From Anaerosacchariphilus hominis (GTDB taxonomy: Bacteria; Bacillota; Clostridia; Lachnospirales; Lachnospiraceae), in assembly GCF_014290175.1 (NCBI RefSeq), contig NZ_JACOOR010000004.1:1-64000 (forward strand): a DNA stretch of 64,000 bases. The letters are read 5' to 3'. Below the pieces are notes generated by a model. The model was not told the origin of the DNA and searched no databases. It saw only the letters and a program-made list of their open reading frames with translations. The stretch's first letter is position 1. Every line of letters starts with the position of its first letter. The position numbers were made by a program, and so were the translations under genes. Shown piece after piece: positions 34,905 to 44,361 of the stretch.

Positions 34905-35695
34905 GCAGTGAGAAAAAGATTGTATTTTTTGATCTGGACGGAACCATTTATGAGATTGGAAAGGGAACGCCGGACAGCAGCAGGGAAGCCCTGCACCGGC
35001 TGCGGGAGAACGGACACTGCGTCATTCTCTGCACAGGCCGCCCGGTGGCTTCCCTGTTTCCGGAAATGCTGGAGCTGGAGCACGATGGGATCATCGCCGG
35101 AGCCGGCACCTATGCGGAGTATGGCGGGAAGATTCTGCGAAATGAGCTGCTGCCAAACAGTCTGCTGCTGAATATGATTCCCAGACTGGAAAAGGCGGGC
35201 TGCTGCGTGGTCCTGGAGGGGCCGGAGTATCTGAGCTGTCGGATGGAGGGCGAGGCCTTTACCTGGTTTCGGATTCTGAAGCGGCTGAAGGAGGAGTATC
35301 CGGAGCGCTTAAAGGAGCTGGAGCCCATGACAGATCGGGCCTGCAAGATTACGGTACAGATTCCTGATTCGGAGGCCTTTGAGGCCATGCTGCCGGAGCT
35401 TGACCGGGCCTTTGAGATCGCCCGCTATGAGCGGCAGCCCTTTGCGGAACTGATGCCCAAAGGTATCTCAAAAGCAGACGGCATCCGGATCCTTTTGGAG
35501 GAGCTGGAGATTCCCCTCTGTAATACTTACGCATTTGGGGATGGCCCAAACGACATGGAAATGTTACAATATGTACAGTATGGAACCGGCATGGGCAATG
35601 CGGAAGAGAGCATTTTAAAGGGAGCCCCCTACACCACAGAGCCCATGTGGGAAGACGGTGTGATGCACGCACTGGAGCGATACGGACTGATCTGA
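34901..35695 (+). CDS. Cof-type HAD hydrolase (sugar or nucleotide phosphatase)
   Basis: A 264-residue HAD phosphatase of the Cof (IIB) subfamily. The nucleophile motif is FFDLDGTIYE, motif II CTGRP, the conserved Lys lies in PKGISKADGI and the acidic motif is AFGDGPNDMEML. All are intact. It overlaps ligA by 4 bases and is separated by about 48 bases from glgB, so it may be read with either. Substrate unknown; the glgB neighbour would fit a sugar phosphate. Confidence 0.9.
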   Translation: MSSEKKIVFFDLDGTIYEIGKGTPDSSREALHRLRENGHCVILCTGRPVASLFPEMLELEHDGIIAGAGTYAEYGGKILRNELLPNSLLLNMIPRLEKAGCCVVLEGPEYLSCRMEGEAFTWFRILKRLKEEYPERLKELEPMTDRACKITVQIPDSEAFEAMLPELDRAFEIARYERQPFAELMPKGISKADGIRILLEELEIPLCNTYAFGDGPNDMEMLQYVQYGTGMGNAEESILKGAPYTTEPMWEDGVMHALERYGLI

Positions 35696-35743
35696 AGCCG
35701 CCGGAGAAAAGTAGCCGGCGGATTGGATAAGGAGGAGAAAGGT

Positions 35744-38071
35744 ATGGAGAAGAAGCTGTATGAAATGATGAACTGGCCGCGGATCGAGGCACTGGTCTAC
35801 TCGGAGGAGGATAAACCCCAGGAGATTCTGGGTCCGCACAGGGTAAGGGGGAGCATCCTGATTCAGACGTTTCAGCCCACAGCCACAGCAGTGACCATAA
35901 AGGTACATGGAACGGATGGTGCCACGGAGTACCCCATGGAGCAGGCGGATGAGGGCGGATTTTACGCGGCACTGATTCCGGGAAAGACGGTTCCGGCTTA
36001 TACCTTTCTGGTGGAATATGACAATGGGGACCGACAGGAGTTGGAGGACAGCTACCGGTTTCATCCTCAGGTATTCGGAAAAAAGGATCTGGAAGCCTTT
36101 GAACAGGGCATTCATTATACCATTTATGAGAAAATGGGAGCCCATCCCATGGCCATAGACGGTGTGGATGGTATTTACTTTGCCGTATGGGCCCCAAATG
36201 CGGAACGCGTCAGCGTGGTTGGCGACTTCAATCTGTGGGACGGACGGCGTCATCCCATGTGCCGGATTCCAAAGGCAGGGATCTTCGAGCTGTTTATCCC
36301 GGGACTGAAGCCCGGAGCCTGCTATAAATATGAGATCAAGACCCGTCAGGGTCTGCCCATGCTGAAGGCCGATCCTTACGCCAACGCGGCAGAACTGCGG
36401 CCGGATACAGCTTCTGTGATCGCGGATCTCAGCGATTTTACCTGGACCGATGAAAAATGGCTGGAGCAGCGGAAAGGCAAAGATTACAAAAAGGAGCCCA
36501 TGCTGATCTATGAGGTGCATCTGGGAAGCTGGCGGAAGCCGGACCCGGAGGAAGAGAACGGTCGGGAGTTTTATACATACCGGGAGCTGGCTCCGATGCT
36601 GGCCGCTTACGTAAAAGAAATGGGCTATACGCATGTGGAGCTGATGCCCATTATGGAGCATCCTCTGGATGAATCCTGGGGCTATCAGGTAACGGGCTAT
36701 TATGCGCCTACGGCCCGCTATGGCACGCCGGAGGACTTCATGTATTTCATGGATTACCTGCACGGACAGGGGATCGGCGTGATTCTGGACTGGGTTCCGG
36801 CCCATTTTCCGAAGGATGCCTTTGGTCTGGCGAGCTTTGACGGCACCTGCCTTTATGAGCATTTTGATCCGCGTAAGGGAACCCATCCCCATTGGGGAAC
36901 CCTCCTATATAACTATGGCCGTCCCCAGGTGAAGAACTTCCTCATCGCCAATGCGCTGTTCTGGACGGAAAAGTACCATGCCGACGGCATTCGCATGGAC
37001 GCGGTGGCTTCCATGCTGTACCTGGATTACGGCAAAAACGAGGGCGAGTGGGTGCCAAATATCTATGGCGGAAAGGAGAACTTGGAGGCAATCGAGTTTC
37101 TGAAGCATCTGAATTCCATCTACAAGAAACGAAAGGACGGCGCTATCCTGATCGCAGAGGAATCTACGGCATGGCCGAAGGTAACCGGAGCGCTGGAGCA
37201 GGAAGGGCTTGGCTTCGATTTCAAATGGAACATGGGCTGGATGAATGATTTTCTGGGCTATATGCACTATGATCCGGTATTCCGGGGTTATCATCATGGA
37301 GTGCTGACCTTCAGCTTTATCTACGCCTGGAGCGAGAATTTCGTCTTAAGCCTCTCCCACGACGAGGTGGTTCACGGCAAATCCCCCATGGTGGGTAAAA
37401 TGCCCGGCGACCGGGATTCTCAGCTCAACAACCTGAGAGCGGCCTATGGCTTCATGGCTGTGCATCCGGGTAAGAAACTTCTTTTCATGGGACAGGAGTT
37501 CGCCACCTTTGACGAATGGAATGAAAAGGAAAGTCTGGACTGGGATCTCCTGCAGTACCAGGATCACAGCGACATGCAGGGCTATGTGAAGGCCCTGAAC
37601 GCTTTGGTGAAGGCCCATCCGGCCCTCTACGAGCGGGACTGCATCCCCGAGGGCTTCCAGTGGATCAATAATATTTCTGCCAATGAAAATATGCTGGTAT
37701 TCCTGCGGAAAGCGGAAGCGGAGACACTGCTTGTGGTCTGCAACTTCTCCCCGCTGGTCTATGAGAAGCATAAGTTGGGCGTTCCCTTTGAAGGACGTTA
37801 TAAGGAGATCTTCAACAGCGATCATGAGCAGTTTGGCGGCAGCGATGTCCGCAATAAGCGTGTGAAGACCTCAAAGAAATCCGAGTGCGACGGCTTTGAG
37901 GATTCCATTGAGATTACGGTTCCGCCCATGGGAATCGCAGTATTTACCTGTACGGAGGATAAGCTGCCGGTAAAGGAGAAAAAGCCGACGGGAAAGAAGG
38001 CTGCAGCGAAGAAGGCTGAAAAACCGACTACAAAAACGACTTCAGGAAAGGGACGTACGAAGAAAGCATGA
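35744..38071 (+). CDS. glgB: 1,4-alpha-glucan branching enzyme with Lys-rich tail
   Basis: A 775-residue GH13 branching enzyme for glycogen synthesis. An N-terminal CBM48 region (VDGIYFAVWAPNAERVSVVGDFN) leads to the barrel with YEVHLGSW, DWVPAHFP, the nucleophile Asp in DGIRMDAV, acid Glu in LIAEESTAWP and LSHDEVVHGKSPM. The C-terminal 35 residues form an unusual Lys/Ala/Thr-rich, histone-H1-like tail (KKAAAKKAEKPTTKTT). ATG 35744 is set by GGAGGAGAAA upstream. It overlaps mscS by 4 bases. No other glg gene is nearby. Confidence 0.95.
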   Translation: MEKKLYEMMNWPRIEALVYSEEDKPQEILGPHRVRGSILIQTFQPTATAVTIKVHGTDGATEYPMEQADEGGFYAALIPGKTVPAYTFLVEYDNGDRQELEDSYRFHPQVFGKKDLEAFEQGIHYTIYEKMGAHPMAIDGVDGIYFAVWAPNAERVSVVGDFNLWDGRRHPMCRIPKAGIFELFIPGLKPGACYKYEIKTRQGLPMLKADPYANAAELRPDTASVIADLSDFTWTDEKWLEQRKGKDYKKEPMLIYEVHLGSWRKPDPEEENGREFYTYRELAPMLAAYVKEMGYTHVELMPIMEHPLDESWGYQVTGYYAPTARYGTPEDFMYFMDYLHGQGIGVILDWVPAHFPKDAFGLASFDGTCLYEHFDPRKGTHPHWGTLLYNYGRPQVKNFLIANALFWTEKYHADGIRMDAVASMLYLDYGKNEGEWVPNIYGGKENLEAIEFLKHLNSIYKKRKDGAILIAEESTAWPKVTGALEQEGLGFDFKWNMGWMNDFLGYMHYDPVFRGYHHGVLTFSFIYAWSENFVLSLSHDEVVHGKSPMVGKMPGDRDSQLNNLRAAYGFMAVHPGKKLLFMGQEFATFDEWNEKESLDWDLLQYQDHSDMQGYVKALNALVKAHPALYERDCIPEGFQWINNISANENMLVFLRKAEAETLLVVCNFSPLVYEKHKLGVPFEGRYKEIFNSDHEQFGGSDVRNKRVKTSKKSECDGFEDSIEITVPPMGIAVFTCTEDKLPVKEKKPTGKKAAAKKAEKPTTKTTSGKGRTKKA

Positions 38072-38967
38072 TGTTTTTAGCGACCGTTGCGGACTCTCCG
38101 GAGCTTGCGACACAGATTACCGAAAATATAGAAAACGTAACTCAGCAGATCAGCAAAACCCAGGAGTATCTGGATAAATATCTTCCGGTAGCTATCGGCT
38201 TCGGGATCCGGCTTCTGCTGACCGTTCTTTTATTCCTTGTGGGCAGCAGACTGATTAAGCTGGTCCGCAAAATTGTGCGCCGCTCCATGGAGCGGGCGGG
38301 GGCAGACGTGGGCGTTATGCAGTTTATGGACTCCCTGATCAAGCTGCTTTTGTATTTCCTGCTGATCATGTTCCTGGCGGACGGCATCGGAGTGGATACC
38401 ACCTCGGTGATGGCCTTGGTGGGGTCCGCAGGTCTGACTATCGGTCTGGCCTTCCAGGGTAGCCTTTCCAATTTTGCGGGCGGTGTACTGATTCTGCTGA
38501 TCAAGCCCTTCAAGGTAGGGGATTATATCATCTATACCTCAGGCAACTTGGAAGGAAAAGTGACCAAGATCGAGATGTTTTACACTACCTTACTGACGGT
38601 AGACAATAAAAAGGTCGTGATTCCCAATGGCACGCTTTCCAACAGTAGCCTGATCAACGTGACGGCCGAGGAAAAAAGACGGATCGATATTGTAGTAGGT
38701 ATCGGTTATACCGCCAACCTGAAGCTGGCAAAGGAGGTCTGCCTGAGGCTTCTGGAGGAACAGCCTGCCGTTATGCAGGATCAGGATAAAATGGTGGTGG
38801 TAGACGGGCTGGCAGACAGCGCGGTGAACCTGAAAATCTGCTGCTGGGTGCGGGCAGAGGACTATTGGACCGTCCGATGGGATTTGATGGAGAAGATAAA
38901 GACAGCCTTTGATGAAAACGGAATCGAGATTCCCTTTAACCAGCTGGATGTAAATCTGAAGCAGTAG
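38068..38967 (+). CDS. mscS: Small-conductance mechanosensitive channel MscS
   Basis: A 299-residue channel with three membrane helices (about 44-65, 88-108, 115-150). TM3 carries the Gly/Ala-packed pore pattern GSAGLTIGLAFQGSLSNFAGG (first 20 residues GSAGLTIGLAFQGSLSNFAG), and the beta domain begins KPFKVGDYI. The C-terminal cytosolic vestibule is complete. The ATG overlaps the glgB stop. It relieves turgor on hypo-osmotic shock. Confidence 0.94.
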   Translation: MMFLATVADSPELATQITENIENVTQQISKTQEYLDKYLPVAIGFGIRLLLTVLLFLVGSRLIKLVRKIVRRSMERAGADVGVMQFMDSLIKLLLYFLLIMFLADGIGVDTTSVMALVGSAGLTIGLAFQGSLSNFAGGVLILLIKPFKVGDYIIYTSGNLEGKVTKIEMFYTTLLTVDNKKVVIPNGTLSNSSLINVTAEEKRRIDIVVGIGYTANLKLAKEVCLRLLEEQPAVMQDQDKMVVVDGLADSAVNLKICCWVRAEDYWTVRWDLMEKIKTAFDENGIEIPFNQLDVNLKQ

Positions 38968-38990
38968 CGGACAGGAAAAATGTAAGATAA

Positions 38991-39037
38991 AAAAGCAGTA
39001 CAACTTTATGCGAAAAGTTGTACTGCTTTTCTTTTTT
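38991..39037 (+). terminator. Terminator after mscS
   Basis: AAAAGCAGTACAACTT pairs with AAGTTGTACTGCTTTT, followed by CTTTTTT. Confidence 0.9.
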
Positions 39038-39128
39038 CTCGTTGATGAGTTGTGCAAACTGATGTATAAATAGAGTAGAAGTTCGTTTGAAAACGGCAAA
39101 TACACGAATAATAGTGGAGGCTAAGAGC

Positions 39129-40724
39129 GTGAATACAGTAAAAGATGCTATTTTAAATGGAAAAACATCCCTTGGTATTGAATTGGGTTCCACCCGTATC
39201 AAGGCGGTACTGGTAGATGAAAGCTACAAGGCTGTCGCAGTGGGCAATTTTGACTGGGAGAACCAGCTTCGCAACGGTATCTGGACCTATCCCCTGGATC
39301 TGGTCTGGAAGGGACTGCAGGGCAGCTTCGCTTCCCTGAAAGAGGACGTGAAGGAAAAATACGGCGCAGAGCTTACCAGGGTGGGCTCCATCGGAATCAG
39401 CGCCATGATGCACGGCTATCTGGTATTTGATAAGGATGGAAAGCAGCTGGTTCCCTTCCGTACCTGGAGAAATACCATTACCGGTGAGGCTTCCCGGGAG
39501 CTGACCGAACTGTTTCAGTACAATATTCCCCAGAGATGGAGCATTGCTCACCTGTATCAGGCGATTCTGAATGGCGAGGAGCATGTGCCGGAAATCGATT
39601 TTATGACCACGCTGGCAGGCTATATTCACTGGCAGCTGACCGGAGAGAAGACCCTGGGCGTAGGTGAGGCCTCCGGTATGTTCCCGATTGACACGGCTAC
39701 CAAGCAGTTTAACGGGGAAATGCTGGATAAGTTCCAGGACAATGTGGCTGACAAGGGCTTTGGCTGGAAGATTCGTGAAATCCTGCCGAAGGTACAGAAT
39801 GCGGGAGAGCGGGCAGGCGTGCTGACAGAGGCAGGCGCAAAGCTTCTGGATCCTTCTGGGGCTCTGGAGAGCGGCATTCCCATGTGTCCGCCGGAGGGCG
39901 ATGCAGGTACCGGAATGGTGGCCACCAACAGCGTAGCCCAGAGAACCGGTAATGTATCCGCAGGTACCTCCGTATTTGCCATGATCGTACTGGAGCATGA
40001 CTTAAAGAAGGTTCATCCGGAGATTGACCTGGTAACGACGCCGGACGGCAGTCTGGTAGGTATGGTGCACTGCAACAACTGTACCTCTGATCTGAACGCC
40101 TGGGTCGGACTTTTCAAGGAATTTGCCGAGAGCTTTGGCATGAAGGTAGATATGAACGAGCTGTTCGGTACCCTGTATCGCAAGGCCCTGGATGCAGATA
40201 AGGACTGCGGGGGACTGCTGGCATACAACTATTTCTCCGGCGAGCATCTGACAGGCTTTGAAGAGGGAAGACCGCTGTTTGTCCGCACACCGGACGCGAA
40301 GCTTACGCTGGCAAACTTCATGAGAACACATCTGTATACAGCGCTGGGCGCTTTGAAAACCGGTCTGGATATCCTGTTCAAGGAAGAAGGCGTACAGGCA
40401 GACGAAGTCATGGGTCACGGCGGACTCTTCAAGACGAAGGGCGTGGGCCAGAGCATCATGGCGGCGGCTATGGACGTTCCGGTTACCGTTATGGAGACCG
40501 CAGGAGAAGGCGGCGCCTGGGGTATTGCCCTGCTGGCAGCTTATATGAAAGAAAAGAAGGATGGCGAGAGTCTGGGCGATTACCTGAACAACCGGGTATT
40601 CGCAGGCGAGAAGGGCGAAACTCTTGCCCCGGATCCGGAGGATGTCAAGGGTTTCGATGAATTCCAGAAACGCTACCGGGAGGGCCTGGCCATCGAGCGG
40701 GCCGCGGTGGAACACCTGAATTAA
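39129..40724 (+). CDS. FGGY-family carbohydrate kinase
   Basis: A 531-residue sugar kinase of the FGGY fold. N-terminal phosphate-binding [16 protein letters not shown], substrate region [44 protein letters not shown] and the second ATPase motif [20 protein letters not shown] are present. The ends [12 protein letters not shown] fit xylulokinase/ribulokinase relatives, but the substrate cannot be read from sequence. GTG 39129 is chosen because TGGAGG lies 8 bases upstream. It is convergent with the NimA-like gene, 11 bases apart. Confidence 0.85.
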   Translation: MNTVKDAILNGKTSLGIELGSTRIKAVLVDESYKAVAVGNFDWENQLRNGIWTYPLDLVWKGLQGSFASLKEDVKEKYGAELTRVGSIGISAMMHGYLVFDKDGKQLVPFRTWRNTITGEASRELTELFQYNIPQRWSIAHLYQAILNGEEHVPEIDFMTTLAGYIHWQLTGEKTLGVGEASGMFPIDTATKQFNGEMLDKFQDNVADKGFGWKIREILPKVQNAGERAGVLTEAGAKLLDPSGALESGIPMCPPEGDAGTGMVATNSVAQRTGNVSAGTSVFAMIVLEHDLKKVHPEIDLVTTPDGSLVGMVHCNNCTSDLNAWVGLFKEFAESFGMKVDMNELFGTLYRKALDADKDCGGLLAYNYFSGEHLTGFEEGRPLFVRTPDAKLTLANFMRTHLYTALGALKTGLDILFKEEGVQADEVMGHGGLFKTKGVGQSIMAAAMDVPVTVMETAGEGGAWGIALLAAYMKEKKDGESLGDYLNNRVFAGEKGETLAPDPEDVKGFDEFQKRYREGLAIERAAVEHLN

Positions 40725-40735
40725 AACGCAGGGAC

Positions 40736-41209
40736 TCAGTGAATATTGTTGCGGCGTTTGCCGGTCATGTCCAGGATGGTCATCCGCATAACGGTGGTGA
40801 CCTTTACAGGCTTGGTATTGAACTTAAAATCCTCTGCGTGGTAGTGGCGCATGAGAATCTTCAGACCGTCGAGTTTTTCTTCTTCGGGAAGGAACTCGAC
40901 GGTTCCGTGTCCGATGACGCTTTCATAGCCCATGGTACAGCTCATGCGTTCTTCATAGAGAATGAAGTTGTGTCCGCAATCCATTTCAAAGGTCACCCGA
41001 TTGTCTTTTTTCAGAAGATCCAACTTTTTGCCCTCCAGGGCCGCGTGAAAGTAGAGATAAGCCTGCCCGTCTTGTATGTCCAGTCCGAAGTTCAGCGGAA
41101 CCATGTAGGGAAAGTCCCCGTCGTTCATGGCAATCCGACATACGTCGCACTTCTTAATAATTTCGATGATTTCATTAAAATCTGTGATTTCACGGTCTTT
41201 TCTTCGCAT
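40736..41209 (-). CDS. Pyridoxamine-oxidase-like flavoprotein, NimA type
   Basis: A 157-residue split-barrel FMN protein. MRRKDREI at the start, CDVCRIAMNDGDFPYMVPLNFG and LYFHAALEGKKLDLL are the standard signature of NimA-like flavoproteins, some of which reduce nitroimidazoles. AGGAGGT precedes the ATG, and TATAAT lies upstream on the minus strand (about 41255). It is convergent with the FGGY kinase. The physiological substrate is unknown. Confidence 0.87.
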   Translation of the reverse strand: MRRKDREITDFNEIIEIIKKCDVCRIAMNDGDFPYMVPLNFGLDIQDGQAYLYFHAALEGKKLDLLKKDNRVTFEMDCGHNFILYEERMSCTMGYESVIGHGTVEFLPEEEKLDGLKILMRHYHAEDFKFNTKPVKVTTVMRMTILDMTGKRRNNIH

Positions 41210-41286
41210 AAACAGAATACCTCCTGAAGGGATTTGATACTGTTATTATACAATAATCAGCGAAATTGAAAAGCCTTTTTTCCATC

Positions 41287-41315
41287 TTGCCATTCCAGTA
41301 CTTTTCCGCTATAAT
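41287..41315 (+). promoter_or_regulatory. Promoter of citrate synthase
   Basis: TTGCCA and a perfect TATAAT separated by 17 bases, 66 bases before the start. Confidence 0.8.
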
Positions 41316-41380
41316 AGATTAAAATGTCCGCTTATAAAGGATAGACGTTCTTATGTGGCAGACAACGAGGAGGATATAAT

Positions 41381-42769
41381 ATGAAGAAAGACGATGTGCT
41401 GGTAGATGAGAAATTTAACAAACTGGTAGAATACAGCAGCCGTTCCGGTAAGATTGATGTTCGGCTGTATGCGGATTATGATGTAAAAAGAGGTCTGCGT
41501 GATTCCGGCGGTAAGGGCGTCCTGACCGGACTGACTGAGATTTCTGACGTGGTTTCCTTCGGTTACATCGACGGAGAGCGGGTTCCCATCGACGGCGAAC
41601 TGTATTTTCAGGGCGTCAATGTGCAGGATCTGATCCGCGGCGAAGCCAACCGTCGGTTTGCCTTCGAGGAGACCACCTACCTTCTGCTGTTTGGCAAACT
41701 GCCCACGAGACAGCAGCTGCGGGAGTTTATCGATCTGATTGGTATCTACCGGGAGCTTCCCGAAACCTTCGTGCGGGACGTTATCATGAAAGCTCCCAGC
41801 TCCAATATGATGAACACCCTGCAAAAGTGTGTGCTGACCATGTACTCCTATGATCAGAACCCGGAGGACATCTCCATCCACAATATTCTGAAGCAGTCCC
41901 TGCAGCTGATCGCCCAGTTCCCGTTGTATTCCGTATACGGCTACCATGCGTATCGTCATTATCATCTGAATAAGAGCCTGATTATCCGAAATCCCAAGCC
42001 GGAGCTCTCCACGGCAGAGAATATCCTGCGCCTGCTACGAAAGGACGGACAGTACACAGAGCTGGAGGCCAAGGTGCTGGATGTGGCCCTGGTGCTTCAC
42101 GCAGAGCATGGCGGTGGTAACAACTCCACGTTTACCACACATGTTGTTTCTTCTACAGGGACAGATACCTATTCCGCAGTGGCAGCGTCTCTTGGCTCTC
42201 TGAAAGGACCCAAGCACGGTGGTGCGAACCTGAAGGTACAGGAGATGTTCAAGGATATCAAGGCCCATGTGACCAATTGGCGGGATGAGACCATGGTTGA
42301 GTCTTATCTTCAGCGGATTCTGCGAAAAGAGGCCTTTGACCGGGCAGGCCTGATCTATGGAATGGGCCATGCGGTCTATACGGAATCTGACCCCCGTGCG
42401 GTAATTTTGAAAGAATATGCGAGAAAGCTTTCCGAGGAAAAGGGTCTGGAGGAAGAGTTCAATCTCTATGAGCGCGTGGAGCGCATTGCAGGAGACTGCC
42501 TCATGTCCGGCCGCAGACTGCTGAAGCCTGTCTGTGCCAATGTGGACTTCTACAGCGGCTTTGTATACAGTATGCTGGGCCTGCCGGAAGAGCTCTTTAC
42601 GCCGATCTTTGCCATTTCCCGTATCTCCGGCTGGAGCGCCCACCGGATCGAGGAGATCGTTAATGCAGGTAAGATTATTCGTCCGGCCTACAAGTATGTG
42701 GGTCATCATGTGCCTTATCTGGATCTGGATGAGAGAGAGAAGGCTTATGCGGAGGAAGAAGAAAAATAA
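41381..42769 (+). CDS. gltA: Citrate/2-methylcitrate synthase
   Basis: A 462-residue enzyme that condenses acetyl-CoA (or propionyl-CoA) with oxaloacetate. Catalytic His in LHAEHGGGNNSTF, LKGPKHGGAN, and MGHAVYTESDPRA with the CoA-binding and catalytic residues are present; the C-terminal ISGWSAHRIEEI motif is normal. It is longer at the N-terminus than E. coli GltA, as in other Lachnospiraceae. A single-gene unit with its own promoter. In such anaerobes it feeds 2-oxoglutarate synthesis, which is then used by gdhA. Confidence 0.93.
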   Translation: MKKDDVLVDEKFNKLVEYSSRSGKIDVRLYADYDVKRGLRDSGGKGVLTGLTEISDVVSFGYIDGERVPIDGELYFQGVNVQDLIRGEANRRFAFEETTYLLLFGKLPTRQQLREFIDLIGIYRELPETFVRDVIMKAPSSNMMNTLQKCVLTMYSYDQNPEDISIHNILKQSLQLIAQFPLYSVYGYHAYRHYHLNKSLIIRNPKPELSTAENILRLLRKDGQYTELEAKVLDVALVLHAEHGGGNNSTFTTHVVSSTGTDTYSAVAASLGSLKGPKHGGANLKVQEMFKDIKAHVTNWRDETMVESYLQRILRKEAFDRAGLIYGMGHAVYTESDPRAVILKEYARKLSEEKGLEEEFNLYERVERIAGDCLMSGRRLLKPVCANVDFYSGFVYSMLGLPEELFTPIFAISRISGWSAHRIEEIVNAGKIIRPAYKYVGHHVPYLDLDEREKAYAEEEEK

Positions 42770-42785
42770 GAGATAGGCTGTGTAC

Positions 42786-42972
42786 AGCCGTGACAATAAA
42801 ATAGCGCTCAGGAACACGCAGATTTTTCTACTCCTCGCGGGCGGCTTATACGCACCTGACCGGCCAACTCGGGCCGAAGGCCCTCAGACAGGCCTCCTTC
42901 AGGTGCTGCCAGCCCGCTCGTCCCTACGAAAAATCAGCTACCGTTCCTGAGCGCTATTTTATTGTCACGGCT
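42786..42972. repeat. 187-base near-palindrome with perfect 30-bp ends
   Basis: Bases 42786-42815 are the exact reverse complement of 42943-42972. Pairing resumes inside: GATTTTTC with GAAAAATC, GCGGGC with GCCCGC, CACCTGA with TCAGGTG, and a GGGCC-GAA-GGCCC-type central hairpin. The whole could fold into one long rod. No T-run follows directly and no coding frame is present. It may be a miniature repeat element, a small RNA or a strong terminator of citrate synthase. Confidence 0.7.
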
Positions 42973-43098
42973 GGGATGCAGGCTATCAAGGTGGGCGGGT
43001 GGAAAAGGTCGGAACGTATAATCTCTCAGCACATTGCGTATATTTTCTCCCGACCTCCCATAAAATAAACTAATCATTTCGTGCATGGATGTGACCCC

Positions 43099-44301
43099 AT
43101 GAAAAAATTCCTCTCCCTTCTCTTAGCCGTCCTTCTGGCCCTGCAATCCCCTGTTTTGAGTGTGTACGCGGAAGAAGTGCAGACCACTGCGGATGCAGAG
43201 CCTGCCCCGGCGGAAACGGATACGCTGGGAATCTCCGCGCCCTCGGCCATTCTGATGGAGGCATCCACCGGAACCGTGGTTCTGGAGAAGAACGCCCATG
43301 AGAAGCTGCCTCCTGCCAGCGTCACGAAGATCATGACGCTGCTTCTGATATTCGACGCCATCGCCCAGGGGAAGATTCACCTGGAGGATACAGTCACCAC
43401 CTCGGAATATGCCGCGTCCATGGGCGGCTCCCAGGTCTTCCTGGAGGCGGGCGAGACCCAGAGCGTGGACACTCTGATCAAATGTATCTCCGTGGCTTCC
43501 GGCAACGACGCCTCCGTGGCCATGGCCGAATACGTGGCCGGGACCGAAAGCCTCTTTGTGGAAATGATGAACGAACGGGCGCAGGAACTGGGCATGAAGG
43601 ACACCCATTTTGTCAACTGCTGCGGTCTGGACGCCGAGGGTCATGTGACCAGCGCCTACGATATCGCCCTCATGTCCCGGGAACTGATCACCAGATATCC
43701 TCAGATTCATAATTATTCCACTATCTGGATGGAAAATATCACCCACACCACCAGGAGGGGCACCGAAGAATTCGGCCTGACTAACACCAATAAGCTGATC
43801 CGACAGTACCCCTACGCCACCGGACTTAAGACCGGATCCACCAGCCAGGCAAAATTCTGCGTCTCAGCCACCGCGGAAAAGGACGGAATCGAGCTGATCG
43901 CCGTCATCATGGCTGCTCCGGATCCCAAAGGCCGTTTTGCGGACGCCACAGCCCTCTTAAACTATGGTTACGCCAAATGCAGTCTGTACCGGGAGGAAGA
44001 AGAGCTGCCCCTGGTGACCGTGCCGGTGCGAGGCGGCGTGGAAGAGACCGTGGAGGGAGAGTACGGAGCGCCCTTTACCTATCTGAGCACCGGTGGCCAG
44101 GATCTGGCCGGTATTGAGAAAAAATGGTACGCAAAAAAAGAACTGGAAGCGCCGGTGGAACAGGATCAGCAGATCGGAAAGCTGGTTTACTACCTGGACG
44201 GCCAGGAAATCGGAACCGTGGAAATCACCGCCAAAACCTCCATAGACCGGGCCGACTACCTGCATTACGTGAAGAAGAGCTTTGGATACTGGCTGCTGTG
44301 A
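43099..44301 (+). CDS. D-alanyl-D-alanine carboxypeptidase (DacF-like)
   Basis: A 400-residue secreted penicillin-binding protein. Signal peptide 1-25 (FLSLLLAVLLALQSPVLSVYA), then SVTK (SxxK nucleophile, about residue 75), SGN in VASGNDASVAM and KTG in GLKTGSTSQA. A C-terminal PBP5-like domain and amphipathic end (YLHYVKKSFGYWLL) anchor it at the membrane. ATG 43099 is chosen because the signal peptide begins there, although its ribosome site is weak. A paralogue lies at 57012-58223. Confidence 0.92.
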   Translation: MKKFLSLLLAVLLALQSPVLSVYAEEVQTTADAEPAPAETDTLGISAPSAILMEASTGTVVLEKNAHEKLPPASVTKIMTLLLIFDAIAQGKIHLEDTVTTSEYAASMGGSQVFLEAGETQSVDTLIKCISVASGNDASVAMAEYVAGTESLFVEMMNERAQELGMKDTHFVNCCGLDAEGHVTSAYDIALMSRELITRYPQIHNYSTIWMENITHTTRRGTEEFGLTNTNKLIRQYPYATGLKTGSTSQAKFCVSATAEKDGIELIAVIMAAPDPKGRFADATALLNYGYAKCSLYREEEELPLVTVPVRGGVEETVEGEYGAPFTYLSTGGQDLAGIEKKWYAKKELEAPVEQDQQIGKLVYYLDGQEIGTVEITAKTSIDRADYLHYVKKSFGYWLL

Positions 44302-44361
44302 GCGAAGGAGAATCGGCGCTGTGCCATTGCATTTTTCGTAAAAATATGGTAGTCTGTTTTC

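Noticed and set aside
35349-36892. Long minus-strand frames opposite glgB
   Set aside because: Compositional shadow of the glgB reading frame; no domain is recognisable and no ribosome site is present.
42786-42972. CRISPR-like or tandem repeat array
   Set aside because: The similarity is a single inverted palindrome, not regularly spaced direct repeats.
43099-44301. Beta-lactamase
   Set aside because: SxxK, SGN and KTG plus a C-terminal PBP5-like domain and a membrane-binding end indicate a D,D-carboxypeptidase; the second copy at 57012 has the same layout.
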